Both the position numbers and the translations under genes were made by a program. Shown here in pieces: positions 38,259-47,324 of a stretch of DNA of 64,000 nt. The stretch covers positions 16,184 to 80,183 of the forward strand of contig WGMT01000026.1 in assembly GCA_016124945.1 (NCBI GenBank). The letters are read 5' to 3'. Positions within the stretch are counted from its first letter, which is position 1. Every line of letters starts with the position of its first letter. The DNA comes from a bacterium. GTDB taxonomy: Bacteria; Chloroflexota; Anaerolineae; Caldilineales; Caldilineaceae. The notes under the pieces are model-generated. The model saw only the letters and a list, made by a program, of their open reading frames with translations, was not told the origin of the DNA and did not search any database.

Positions 38259-39165
38259 CGTCTTGCCTGCTCGCGTCCTAATCGTCATTCTTTGCTATAA
38301 CGGCGTTGAACTCACGCTGGCCTGTCTGCAATCGTTACAAAAGCAGACGTACCCAGGCGCAGATATCTTGATCGTCGATAACAACTCAAGCGACGACACT
38401 GTGGCTGAGGTACGGAAGCACTTCCCTGCCGTCGCCGTCGTGGAAAATGGACGCAACCTGGGCTACGCAGCAGGCAACAATGTGGGTCTTCGCTACGCCC
38501 AAGCGCACGGCTACGACTACGTCCTCTTGCTCAACAACGACACCGAGGTCGACGCCAACTTCTTGCACCCGCTCATTGAACGCTGCACCCAAGACCCGAC
38601 CATCGCCGTGGTTGGGCCGAAGATCTACTACCACCATGAACCGAATCGTATCTGGTCTGCAGGCGGCGTCATCGACTGGAAACATGGCAACACCTACATG
38701 ATTGGGCTGGACGCTGAAGATCAAGGCCAGTTCGACGCTGAAAAAGAGGTCGATTTCGTTACAGGGTGCGCTTTGCTTGTACGTACTGCGGTGCTTGAAA
38801 AGTCCGGCTTGATCGACGAACGGTTCGGCATGTATTTTGAAGAGACAGAATGGTGTGTACGCATTCGGCGCAGCGGCGGGCGCATTGTCTACGTGCCCCA
38901 AAGTCGGCTCTGGCACAAAATCCGCACAGACAAACAGGATTGGTCGCCGCGCATCACCTACTACATGGCGCGCAATCGGTTGCTCTTTATGCGATTGGTC
39001 CACGCGCCGTGGCAGAGTTGGCTACACGCCGTGATTGTGCAAGATTTGCGCACATGGCTCAGTTGGCGCATTCGCCCCAAGTGGAAGAATCGGGCGGAAC
39101 AACGGGCAGCCATGCGCCTTGCCTGGCGCGACTTTTTGATTGGCCGTTTCGGTATGATGGGCTGA
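38248..39165 (+). CDS. GT2 glycosyltransferase (rhamnosyltransferase-like)
   Basis: A 305-residue inverting GT-A enzyme. Key segments are VLIVILCYNGVELTLACLQSL, IVDNNSSDDTV, ENGRNLGYAAGNN, LLLNNDTEVD (the DxD-like metal site) and VDFVTGCALLVRTAVLEKSG. The C-terminal part has FEETEWCVRIRRSGG with the catalytic-base acid region. The ATG at 38248 overlaps the preceding GT4 stop by 11 bp. Donor and acceptor are unknown; relatives transfer rhamnose or related hexoses. Confidence 0.9.
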   Translation: MPSNVLPARVLIVILCYNGVELTLACLQSLQKQTYPGADILIVDNNSSDDTVAEVRKHFPAVAVVENGRNLGYAAGNNVGLRYAQAHGYDYVLLLNNDTEVDANFLHPLIERCTQDPTIAVVGPKIYYHHEPNRIWSAGGVIDWKHGNTYMIGLDAEDQGQFDAEKEVDFVTGCALLVRTAVLEKSGLIDERFGMYFEETEWCVRIRRSGGRIVYVPQSRLWHKIRTDKQDWSPRITYYMARNRLLFMRLVHAPWQSWLHAVIVQDLRTWLSWRIRPKWKNRAEQRAAMRLAWRDFLIGRFGMMG

Positions 39166-39213
39166 CATGATCTGATGGGCGGAAACGCTCAGGTGAACGG
39201 AGAAAAAGATTCT

Positions 39214-40368
39214 ATGCGGATCGGCATTGACGCGCGCTATCTGTCACACGGCCTGGTGGGCGGTGTACACACCTACATTGCACATTTCATCCCCGCGCTG
39301 ATCGATTTGACCAGCGATCATCAGCTCTTCCTCTACGCCGACGACAAACGGCCGTTCGAGCTGACAAAGCTGCCCAATCATGTGACCGTGCGCACCTTGC
39401 CCTACCGCAACCCGCTATCCAGCGTCTACCACGATCTGACCCTGGCGCAGGTGATGAAAGGTGATCACCTGGACGTTGCCCACTTTCCCGCGAACTATGG
39501 CTTCGCCCCTGCCGGCTGCCGCAGCGTCGTCACCCTGCATGATGTGATCAACATTTTGCCGCTCCGTGAGATCATCCGCGGCCATCGCAAACAGTTGCGC
39601 ACCATGGTCATGATGACGTATCTACACGGCATGAGCCTGCAAGCGGTGCGCAAGGCGGATCTGCTGCTCACCGTTTCGCACCATGCGCAGCAAGAGATTG
39701 CACAGCAGAGCGGCTTGCCGTTACACAAGATTGTGCCGATCCCCCATGCGCCGACGGCAGATCTCAAACGCATTACCGACAACGCCGTGCTGCAATGGAC
39801 GCGCACGCGGCATGGGTTGCGCAAACCCTTTGTGCTGGCCGACGGGCTGAAGAACCCCGGCGTTTTGATAGACGCATGGCGTCTGCTACCCACGGGCCTC
39901 ACAGCGGAAAGGGAGATTGTCTTTTTCACCCGGCACGCCGATCCCCTGCCGATTGTCGACGCCGCCGTCGCCGCCGGTATTGCCCGTCGCCTCGTCAATC
40001 CCCCGCGTGATGACCTGATCGCGCTCTACAGCATGGCAGATGCCTTTGTCTTCCCGTCCTGGATCGAGGGCTTCGGGTTGCCCGTCCTCGAAGCGATGAC
40101 CTGTGGCGCGCCTGTGATTGCATCGGATCGAGGGGCCATCCCCGAAGTGCTGGGCGATGCCGGTCTACTGGCCGATGCAGAGGACGCCGACGGCTTCGCC
40201 CAACATTTGACGGCAGTGCTTCTCTCTACGGAAGACGCCAAAATTCTGCGCCATCGAGGATTCCGGCGGGCGGCGCAGTTTTCGTGGCATAACACCGCTC
40301 AACAGATTCTAGATAGCTATCGCCGGGCGATCACAGTCGATGAGCAGCCCGCTTATGCCCACGGATAA
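39214..40368 (+). CDS. GT4 glycosyltransferase
   Basis: A 384-residue GT-B enzyme with MRIGIDARYLSHGLVGGVHTYI at the acceptor side and FPSWIEGFGLPVLEAMTCGAPVIASDRGAIPEV at the donor side; EGFGLPVLE is the E-x7-E pair. The layout matches the WbaZ/mannosyltransferase group of GT4. The ATG at 39214 starts the fold directly; the longer frame from 39175 adds 13 residues with no support. It lies 48 bp after the GT2 gene. Confidence 0.9.
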   Translation: MRIGIDARYLSHGLVGGVHTYIAHFIPALIDLTSDHQLFLYADDKRPFELTKLPNHVTVRTLPYRNPLSSVYHDLTLAQVMKGDHLDVAHFPANYGFAPAGCRSVVTLHDVINILPLREIIRGHRKQLRTMVMMTYLHGMSLQAVRKADLLLTVSHHAQQEIAQQSGLPLHKIVPIPHAPTADLKRITDNAVLQWTRTRHGLRKPFVLADGLKNPGVLIDAWRLLPTGLTAEREIVFFTRHADPLPIVDAAVAAGIARRLVNPPRDDLIALYSMADAFVFPSWIEGFGLPVLEAMTCGAPVIASDRGAIPEVLGDAGLLADAEDADGFAQHLTAVLLSTEDAKILRHRGFRRAAQFSWHNTAQQILDSYRRAITVDEQPAYAHG

Positions 40369-40372
40369 CGCC

Positions 40373-41575
40373 ATGCACATTCTATTTCTCTCGCGCTGGT
40401 TCCCATACCCGCCCGACAACGGCGCACGCATTCGCATCCTTAACCTCCTGCGTTTACTTGCTGTGGAACATACCGTAGATCTGGTCAGTTTTGTGTCGGA
40501 GCCGGTACATGAATCGTCGCTGGCGGCGTTGCGCACCATCTGCCGTCGCGTTGAAATGTTTGCATATCGGCCATTCCGCCCCAACAGCATCCGTACCGCT
40601 GTCGGCTTTTTTTCTCGCCGCCCGCGCTCGGTGATCGACACCTACAGTGCAGAGATGGCGGCGGCTGTGCAACGGCTCCACGAGCAACAAGCCTACGATG
40701 TGGTAATTGCTTCGGAGTTTGACATGGCGCCCTACGCTCAAATTCTGCCCGAGACAGTAGTGAAAATTTGGGAAGACATCGAGCTTGCCGTGATCTACGA
40801 AAACTACAACCGACAAAGCCAACCCTTGCAACGCCTGCGTCACGGGCTGACATGGTGGAAGACGGCGAGTTACACAAAAAAAACATTGCACAGCTTTCAC
40901 GCCTGCTCCGTCGTCACAGAAGAGGAAAGCCGCATCATAAAGCCTTTGCGCCCGGCTGGCTGCCCTATTGCAGTGGTTCCCAATGGCGTGGACGTGGCGG
41001 CCTATGCCGCAGATTTTGGCCCACCCACGCCCGACACCCTTGTCTACCCCGGCGCGTTGACCTATCACGCCAACCTTAACGCCATGATCTACTTCATCGG
41101 TGAAATTTTGCCGCGTATCCAGGCCGAACGACCAAACGTCACCTTGACCATTACGGGACGCACCGACGGCGTGGCGCTACAACGCTTGCCCCAAAACGAC
41201 GGCGTCTTTTTCACCGGCTACCTTGAAGACATTCGGCCCACGGTGGCGCAAAGTTGGTGCTGCATTGTGCCGCTGCGCGTAGGTGGCGGCAGTCGATTGA
41301 AGATCCTCGAATCGCTGGCGTTGGGTACGCCGGTGGTTTCGACAAGCAAGGGGGCAGAAGGGCTGTCGCTCACCCCCGGTGCAGACCTGTTGATGGGTGA
41401 CAGTGCCGGCGACTTCGCCGCCGCCACCCTGCGCCTGCTCGGTGACGCCAGCTTGCGTGCGTCGTTGAGCCGCCAGGGCAGGGAGACCGTCACAGCGCAA
41501 TATGACTGGCAAGGGATCGGCCAAAAGTTGCGATCCTTCGTAGCCGCCGTACAGGCAGGGAAAGCCACAGCATGA
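40373..41575 (+). CDS. GT4 glycosyltransferase (EpsH1/PEP-CTERM-associated-like branch)
   Basis: A 400-residue GT-B enzyme starting MHILFLSRWFPYPPDNGARI, a beginning shared with the stp1-like group of sugar transferases. The donor domain shows VPLRVGGGSRLKILESLALGTPVVST. The first glutamate of E-x7-E is replaced by a glycine-rich GGGSRLKILE loop, as is usual in this branch. Starts at 40340 and 40355, overlapping the previous gene, are possible. Two relatives lie at 50625 and 51850. The stop overlaps the polymerase gene's ATG by 4 bp. Confidence 0.88.
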   Translation: MHILFLSRWFPYPPDNGARIRILNLLRLLAVEHTVDLVSFVSEPVHESSLAALRTICRRVEMFAYRPFRPNSIRTAVGFFSRRPRSVIDTYSAEMAAAVQRLHEQQAYDVVIASEFDMAPYAQILPETVVKIWEDIELAVIYENYNRQSQPLQRLRHGLTWWKTASYTKKTLHSFHACSVVTEEESRIIKPLRPAGCPIAVVPNGVDVAAYAADFGPPTPDTLVYPGALTYHANLNAMIYFIGEILPRIQAERPNVTLTITGRTDGVALQRLPQNDGVFFTGYLEDIRPTVAQSWCCIVPLRVGGGSRLKILESLALGTPVVSTSKGAEGLSLTPGADLLMGDSAGDFAAATLRLLGDASLRASLSRQGRETVTAQYDWQGIGQKLRSFVAAVQAGKATA

Positions 41576-43011
41576 CAACAATGTACATCTGGCGCGAGGG
41601 CCTACAGCGCCTCTTTTTGCGCGCCCTGCCTGTGCTGCTCCGGGTGGCGATCATTGTGGGGTTGATCGGGGCGGCGGCACTTAGCGGCCTGGTTTTGGCC
41701 AGTGGGCGGCTTGAGCCTGAATTGGTTACAGCCGCCGCCGTCGCTGCACTCGCCGCCGTAATCAGCTACCGCATTGCCAGCATGGAACGGGGCATTCTTG
41801 CCATCGCCCTGGCCGGTGGACTGCTGAACTTTTTCGCGGTTGTGCCGCCGGGTACACAGAGCCGGCTGGTGATCAGCCTTGTTTTGGCGATGGGGTTGAT
41901 TGGCGTCTGGTTCATGGGTTTCATCGTCAACAAGAATCAGGAACCGCTGAAGCCGTCACCCATCAACCGCCCCATCTGGCTCTTTGTGTTCGTGAGTATT
42001 GTCGCCTATGGCTGGGGCGTGATTCTGCGTGATCCCCTTGTCTACGTGCCCGGCTCGTTCGTGGTGACACAGTCCGCCGCGCTGCTGGTGAACATCCTCT
42101 TGCCGTTGCTGGCGCTGCTCGTGGCCAACAAATTCATTGATCTGAAGTGGCTGCGCTACCTGGCGTGGATCATGATCGGCCTGGGCGTGCTGAACATTGT
42201 GTCTACAGAGTTCAACCTACCCACACAGCGACTGATCTTCAACGGTGCGCGCGGACTCTTTTCGGCCTGGGTGGCGGGCATTGCCTACGCCCTGGCAATT
42301 TTCGACGAAGAATCACCGTTGTGGCGGCGAGGTCTCCTTTTGCTGGTGGTGGCGGTGATCCTCTACCAAAATCTGCTCATGAACACGATCTGGCTTTCGG
42401 GCTGGGTGCCTGTGCTTGTGATCTGCACCGTTGTCACCTTCTACCGATCAAAGAAGTTGTTTGCCGTAGGTGTGGGGATCGGCCTGCTCGTGATGGCGCT
42501 GAACGCGGGGACCATCTACCAAGAAGTGGTGGTGGCCAACATTGAAGAAGGTGGCACCGAACGGCTGGACATTTGGGCGATGAACCTGTCTCACGTGGCC
42601 AAACACCCCTTCTTCGGTATGGGGCCGGCAGGTTACGCCGTCTACAACATGACCTACCATCCGCTGGATGCACGCTCCACCCACAACAACTATTTCGACG
42701 TCCTGGCGCAGACGGGCGTCATCGGTTTTGTGGCGTTTCTGTGGTTGCAGTGGCGCTTCTTGATGCTGGGCATGCGCAACTGCCGCAGACTGGCCGGCAA
42801 ACGCAATTTCTCCGCCGCCTTTGCTGCCGCCGCCCTGGGCGGTGCAGTGGCAGCCATGGTGGCCATGATGCTGGGTGATTGGGTGCTGCCCTTCGCCTAC
42901 AACCAGACAATTTCAGGCTTCGACAACGCGGCCTACACCTGGATCTTCCTGGGCGGCATGGCGGCCCAGGCACACATTCTGGATAGAGGAGAGGTGATTG
43001 GTGATTCGTGA
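41572..43011 (+). CDS. O-antigen polymerase/ligase-like protein (Wzy_C)
   Basis: A 479-residue integral membrane protein with about 11 helices and a large periplasmic-type loop containing GGTERLDIWAMNLSHVAKHPFFGMGPAGYAVYN. This is the Wzy_C/WaaL-like catalytic loop with a conserved arginine and HP-FGxGxG segment. STHNNYFDVLAQTGVIGFVAF follows, including the HNxxxxxxxxxG pattern. It would polymerise flipped repeat units or ligate the glycan. Its last codons (EVIGDS and stop) are encoded inside the heptad array that starts at 42993. Confidence 0.87.
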   Translation: MTTMYIWREGLQRLFLRALPVLLRVAIIVGLIGAAALSGLVLASGRLEPELVTAAAVAALAAVISYRIASMERGILAIALAGGLLNFFAVVPPGTQSRLVISLVLAMGLIGVWFMGFIVNKNQEPLKPSPINRPIWLFVFVSIVAYGWGVILRDPLVYVPGSFVVTQSAALLVNILLPLLALLVANKFIDLKWLRYLAWIMIGLGVLNIVSTEFNLPTQRLIFNGARGLFSAWVAGIAYALAIFDEESPLWRRGLLLLVVAVILYQNLLMNTIWLSGWVPVLVICTVVTFYRSKKLFAVGVGIGLLVMALNAGTIYQEVVVANIEEGGTERLDIWAMNLSHVAKHPFFGMGPAGYAVYNMTYHPLDARSTHNNYFDVLAQTGVIGFVAFLWLQWRFLMLGMRNCRRLAGKRNFSAAFAAAALGGAVAAMVAMMLGDWVLPFAYNQTISGFDNAAYTWIFLGGMAAQAHILDRGEVIGDS

Positions 43012-43133
43012 TTGGTGATTGGGTCTTGAAATTTGCACACGAATGGACGCGTCGGTCTTGCAGTTAAGACATTGGTTGTCCACGCGTAGGCTCATCACGA
43101 CACCCAATCACCAATCACCAGTCACCAATCACC
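42993..43133 (+). repeat. Inverted heptad-array element, site 4 (85-nt core)
   Basis: Left arm: GGTGATT, GGTGATT, CGTGATT, GGTGATT (42993-43020). It contains the TGA stop of the polymerase gene at 43009-43011. Core of exactly 85 nt (43021-43105), starting GGGTCTTG and ending ACCC. Right arm: four inverted heptads (43106-43133), followed 13 nt later by the next ATG and its AAAGGA ribosome site. Confidence 0.87.
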
Positions 43134-43146
43134 TAAAGGAAAAAGA

Positions 43147-44046
43147 ATGCTCGATCTCTCGATCATCATCGTCAACTGGAATACCAAGGATCTGCTGGCC
43201 GATTGCATCCACTCGTTGCAAGAGACGATCCAGGATCTGCACTACGACATCTGGGTGGTGGACAACGCCTCCAGCGACGGCAGTGTGGCGATGTTGCGCC
43301 AGCGTTTCCCTGCCGTCAATGTCATCGAAAACGAAAACAACGACGGCTTCGCCCGCGCCAACAACCTGGCTATGGCCCGCTGTAAAGGACGCTACATGCT
43401 GCTCTTTAACAGCGACGCGCTGGCCACCAGCGGTTCGGTGCAGGCGCTGATACGGTTGGCCGAGATGAAGCCACGCGCCGCTATCGTCGGCGCGCACCTG
43501 GTCAACGCAGACGGCACCTTTCAGGCGTCGTACACCCACTTCCCCAATCTGTGGCAGGAATTTCTGATCCTCACCGGGTTGGGGCGCCGTTTCAACGGCT
43601 ACTGGTACCCCAGCCACGCCGCCGAAGAGGACGCCGGTCCTGTAGCGGTGGATTATGTGGAAGGGGCCTGTCTGCTGGTACGCCGCAGCGCCTACGCCCA
43701 GGTGGGCGGCCTCGACGAGGGCTATTTTATGTACGCCGAAGAGGTGGATTGGTGCTATGCCATGCAAGCGCAGGGCTGGCAGGTGTGGTACGAACCGGCG
43801 GCGCGGGTGATTCACCTGGGCGGCGGCAGCAGCCGCAACCGGCGCACGGCGCGAGAAGCCGATCTCTACCGCAGCCGCGTGCGCTTCTTCCGCAAGCATT
43901 ACGGCGCTCTGGCAGCGAATACGCTCAAAGGACTGATCCTGTCCACCATCACAATCAAGCTGGCGGTGCATGGTCTTCTACAGGCGGCAAGCCATGGCAA
44001 ACGTGGGCGGCCGGTGGTTGGGGTACGTGAGATTGGGGATTTGTGA
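43147..44046 (+). CDS. GT2 glycosyltransferase (rhamnosyltransferase-like)
   Basis: A 299-residue inverting GT-A enzyme. Segments seen are [48 protein letters not shown] and [16 protein letters not shown], then [17 protein letters not shown] with the catalytic-acid region. An AAAGGAAAA ribosome site precedes the ATG right after the heptad element. The C-terminal residues REIGDL and the stop are themselves encoded by the next heptad array. Nothing else within about 1 kb belongs to this unit, so it sits as a single-gene cassette between two arrays. Confidence 0.9.
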   Translation: MLDLSIIIVNWNTKDLLADCIHSLQETIQDLHYDIWVVDNASSDGSVAMLRQRFPAVNVIENENNDGFARANNLAMARCKGRYMLLFNSDALATSGSVQALIRLAEMKPRAAIVGAHLVNADGTFQASYTHFPNLWQEFLILTGLGRRFNGYWYPSHAAEEDAGPVAVDYVEGACLLVRRSAYAQVGGLDEGYFMYAEEVDWCYAMQAQGWQVWYEPAARVIHLGGGSSRNRRTAREADLYRSRVRFFRKHYGALAANTLKGLILSTITIKLAVHGLLQAASHGKRGRPVVGVREIGDL

Positions 44047-44098
44047 TTGGGGATTAGAGGCTGGTGATTGGGGACTGGGGATTGGCGACTGGGGAGAA
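44029..44098 (+). repeat. Ten-unit heptad array without inverted partner (site 5)
   Basis: Ten consecutive 7-mers (consensus GGGAYTG, variants GTGATTG and GAGGCTG) run from inside the 3' end of the GT2 gene to 2 nt before the next ATG (44100). The stop codon of the upstream gene (44044-44046) lies in it. The final GGGGAG unit also serves as the Shine-Dalgarno site of the next gene. Confidence 0.8.
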
Positions 44099-44099
44099 T

Positions 44100-45638
44100 A
44101 TGCGAACTTTTCTAAAAAATGACCGATGGCGCGACGGGGTGATGATCGTGCTGATCTTGCTGGTGTGTACAGGATGGATCTTTCCGCGTTGGGCCGACCC
44201 GAACCAGAATTCGCGGCTGAACATGGTGGTGGCGGTGGTGGATGACGGCACCCTGCGCATTGACGACTACGTGAGCAACACCGTCGACTATGCCAAGGTG
44301 GGCGATCACTACTACAGCGACAAAGCGCCGGGCGCAGCCTTTTTGGGGATCCCCCTCTACGCCGGGCTGTCGGTGCTGCTCGATTCGCCTGCCATGACGC
44401 CGTTGACCGAGCGGCTGCAAAACAGTAGCGCCTTCCAATCCACCCTACGTGAGGAGGGCAGCGGCGTCAACACAAACAAGATCCGCTTTGCGCTGGCGCA
44501 GGTTGTCCTCAGTTTTGTGGTGAGCGCGCTACCGTCGGCGCTGCTGGCCGCGCTGATCTACCTTGTACTGGCCGATCTGGGCATCCACCGCCGCACCCGC
44601 ATTGTGACGGTGCTGGCCTATGGTCTCTTCACACCGGCCTTTGCCTACGCCAACGCTTTCTACGGCCATCAACTAAGCGCGGCGCTGCTCTTTGCCGCAT
44701 TCTGGTTTATCAGCAGGCTCGACACACAGAATGGGCCGGCCAAATTGCTCTTCATCGGCCTGCTGCTCGGCTACAGCGTGGTGACCGAATACCCAACTGC
44801 CGTGGTGGTGGGCATCCTCTACGTCTACGCCGCCTACCGGCTCTACCGCCTGGGCCGTCCGCTACAACTGGGTTGGGTTACGGCGGCAGGTGCGGTGGTG
44901 GCATTGGGGTGGATGGCCTACAACAACCACGTCTTCGGCGGGCCGCTGGAACTGGGATACAGCTATTCGGAATTGTGGGTGGATCAACACGAAAGCGGCT
45001 TTATGAGCCTCTCGCTGCCCCACTGGGACGCCGTTTGGGGCATCACCTTTAGTGGATTCCGCGGTATTTTTGTAATGTCGCCGTGGCTGTTGCTGGCCGT
45101 GCCGGGCTTTGTCTACTGGCTGGGGCGGCGAGAACAGCGGGCCGAATGGATTGTCTCGCTGGCGTGTGTGGCGAGCATCTTCCTCTTCAACGCCTCAAGT
45201 TCGATGTGGTGGGGTGGCTTTTCGGTAGGGCCGCGCTACCTGCTGCCCATGCTGCCGTGGCTGGCGTTGGCAGTGTCCTTTGCGGTGGATGCGTGGCTCA
45301 GTCGGCGCTGGTCGGCGCTGGTCACCGCAGCGATGATCCTGTGGTCGTGGATGGCCACGTGGGCGGTGACATTGGCGGGGCAGGCCTTCCCGCCCGACAC
45401 GATCCGCAGCACATGGATGGGCTACGTGCGCCCCAGCTTGCAGGCAGGCGACGTGGCGCGCAATGTGGGTACGTTGCTCGGCTTCACCGGCATGTGGAGC
45501 CTGCTGCCCCTGGCCGTCCTGGTGGCGGGGTTGGGGCTGGTGTGGTGGTGGCTGGAACCACGCCGAACGGCTTCGATACCGTCCCAGCCCGTGATTTCTA
45601 AGCAGATACAACAGGCAACCCGAGAACAGGCAACCTAA
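44100..45638 (+). CDS. Polytopic membrane protein, GT-C/glucosyltransferase-like
   Basis: A 512-residue protein with about 11 helices. The first extracytoplasmic loop contains VVDDGTLRIDDYVSNTVDYAKVGDHYYSDKAPGAA; acidic residues there and SDKAPG are typical of a group of uncharacterised GT-C-like proteins in actinobacterial and chloroflexal glycan clusters. The ATG at 44100 uses GGGGAG from the heptad array as its ribosome site. A GTG at 44064 gives an in-frame extension translated from the repeats (IGDWGLATGEN), which I regard as artefact. The stop overlaps the next ATG by 1 bp. Confidence 0.78.
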   Translation: MRTFLKNDRWRDGVMIVLILLVCTGWIFPRWADPNQNSRLNMVVAVVDDGTLRIDDYVSNTVDYAKVGDHYYSDKAPGAAFLGIPLYAGLSVLLDSPAMTPLTERLQNSSAFQSTLREEGSGVNTNKIRFALAQVVLSFVVSALPSALLAALIYLVLADLGIHRRTRIVTVLAYGLFTPAFAYANAFYGHQLSAALLFAAFWFISRLDTQNGPAKLLFIGLLLGYSVVTEYPTAVVVGILYVYAAYRLYRLGRPLQLGWVTAAGAVVALGWMAYNNHVFGGPLELGYSYSELWVDQHESGFMSLSLPHWDAVWGITFSGFRGIFVMSPWLLLAVPGFVYWLGRREQRAEWIVSLACVASIFLFNASSSMWWGGFSVGPRYLLPMLPWLALAVSFAVDAWLSRRWSALVTAAMILWSWMATWAVTLAGQAFPPDTIRSTWMGYVRPSLQAGDVARNVGTLLGFTGMWSLLPLAVLVAGLGLVWWWLEPRRTASIPSQPVISKQIQQATREQAT

Positions 45639-47314
45639 TGAGTACAACCACTTTTGCAACCAAACCCCTGGTCAAACCGGCAGAGCGGGCCGCTTCAGAA
45701 TGGCGCTTTGTGGGTATCACGATTGTCTTCGTGCTGGTGCTGACCACACTGCCCTATCTGTATGCGCACTGGTCCACCCCAGAAGACAAGGTCTTCATGG
45801 GCATGATGCTCAACACGCCCGATCACCTGCAATACTTCTCGTGGATGCGCGAGTTGACCGAAGGTCACCTTTCCGCCAACAAGTTGACACCGGAACCGAA
45901 TGCGCCTGTCTTCTTCAACCTGCTCTGGTGGGGAATGGGGCAGACCGGGGCGTTGCTGGGGCTGGACTACGCCGGCGTCTATCAGGTTCTACGTGTGGTG
46001 GCGACGGTGCTCTTTTTGCTGCTCTCCTACTATCTGTGCCGCCGTTTTCTGACGGATACGCTGATGCGACGGGCGGCTTTCTTGCTGATTGCGTTTGCAG
46101 GAGGCTTCGGCTGGGTGCTGATTGTGTTCAAATACACCATCGCCCAGGGTGAACTGTGGATGCCGCTGCTTGTCTACATCGCCGAGCCAAACTCGTTCTT
46201 GAGCATGTTGGGTGCGCCCCATTTCCTCGCAGCGGCGCTCTATGTTTTCGTCTTCGATCTGGCCTTGCGCGGACAAGAAAAACAGCAGTTGCGCTACGCC
46301 GTTTATGCCGGGTTGGTGGCGCTCTTCCTGGGCTGGCAACACGCCTACGACCTGATCCTCGTCTATGGCATTCTGGGTTTCTACACCGGCATGTTGCTCC
46401 TGCGCGACCGACGGCTGCCCTGGTTCATGATCCAGAGCCTCTTCATCATCGGCATTATTTCGTGGTGGCCTGCACTCTACTCGGTGCTACTCACGTCGCT
46501 CGATCCGTTGTGGAAAGAGGTGCTGGCCCAGTTCGGCAATGCCGGTGTCTTCACGCCCAACCTGATCCAATTGCCTATCCTGCTCGGGCTGACCTTCCTG
46601 TTGGCGCTCTTGACGGTGCTACGCGAAAACCCACTGAACCTCACCCAATGGGACAACAACGCGCTCTTCCTGCGCGCCTGGTTTTGGTCTAATTTCCTGC
46701 TCATCTACATCCCCACCGACTACCAGATCCACATGCTCAACGGCTGGCAGATCCCGATTGCCATTCTGGCGGTGGTGGGCTTGTTCCGCTACGTACTACC
46801 TGCCGCCCAACAGCTCCGCCCGCGCATGGACACACAGACGCTGCGCCAGGGGTTGGTCGTCCTCTTGATCGCGGCGGTGATCCCCACCAACGTCTATCTC
46901 TTGGCCTGGCGCTTTGTGGATCTGGGCCGCCACGATTACCCCTACTACCTGCACAAAGACGAAGTGGCGGCAATGGCGTGGCTCGATGCCAACGTCGCGC
47001 CCGATGATGTCGTCCTCAGTTCGGAGATGATAGGGCAATATGTGCCTGCGCACACCGGCGCACACGCTTTTCTAGCCCACTGGGCGCAGACGGTGGACTA
47101 CTTCAACAAGGTGGACGCGGTGGAAGCTTTCTTTAACGCCGAGACCGACAACGCCGACCGCGTAGACGTGCTCAACAGCTTCAGCGTTGACTATGTGATT
47201 GTGGGGCCGGTGGAACGCGCCCTGGGCATCGATCCGTTGACGGAGGCGCCCTTCGCCGAGAATGTCTTTTCGACGCCGGTGGTCAATGTCTACGCCATAC
47301 AAGCAGATCAGTAG
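45638..47314 (+). CDS. Polytopic membrane protein, GT-C-like
   Basis: A 558-residue protein with about 11-12 helices and a C-terminal soluble part starting near residue 440 (DEVAAMAWLDANVAPDDVVLSSE). The loop after helix 1 reads STPEDKVFMGMMLNTPDHLQYFSWMRELTEGH; the PDHLQY segment with an acidic residue and His resembles GT-C donor loops. The function is probably glycosyl transfer outside the membrane, but the donor is unknown. It overlaps the preceding gene by one base (TAATG) and is followed 10 bp later by the sialidase-like gene. Confidence 0.76.
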   Translation: MSTTTFATKPLVKPAERAASEWRFVGITIVFVLVLTTLPYLYAHWSTPEDKVFMGMMLNTPDHLQYFSWMRELTEGHLSANKLTPEPNAPVFFNLLWWGMGQTGALLGLDYAGVYQVLRVVATVLFLLLSYYLCRRFLTDTLMRRAAFLLIAFAGGFGWVLIVFKYTIAQGELWMPLLVYIAEPNSFLSMLGAPHFLAAALYVFVFDLALRGQEKQQLRYAVYAGLVALFLGWQHAYDLILVYGILGFYTGMLLLRDRRLPWFMIQSLFIIGIISWWPALYSVLLTSLDPLWKEVLAQFGNAGVFTPNLIQLPILLGLTFLLALLTVLRENPLNLTQWDNNALFLRAWFWSNFLLIYIPTDYQIHMLNGWQIPIAILAVVGLFRYVLPAAQQLRPRMDTQTLRQGLVVLLIAAVIPTNVYLLAWRFVDLGRHDYPYYLHKDEVAAMAWLDANVAPDDVVLSSEMIGQYVPAHTGAHAFLAHWAQTVDYFNKVDAVEAFFNAETDNADRVDVLNSFSVDYVIVGPVERALGIDPLTEAPFAENVFSTPVVNVYAIQADQ

Positions 47315-47324
47315 AAAGTCCCCA

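Noticed and set aside
44064..44099. GTG start at 44064 for the membrane protein gene
   Set aside because: The added residues are a direct translation of heptad repeats, while the ATG at 44100 has GGGGAG at a usable distance.
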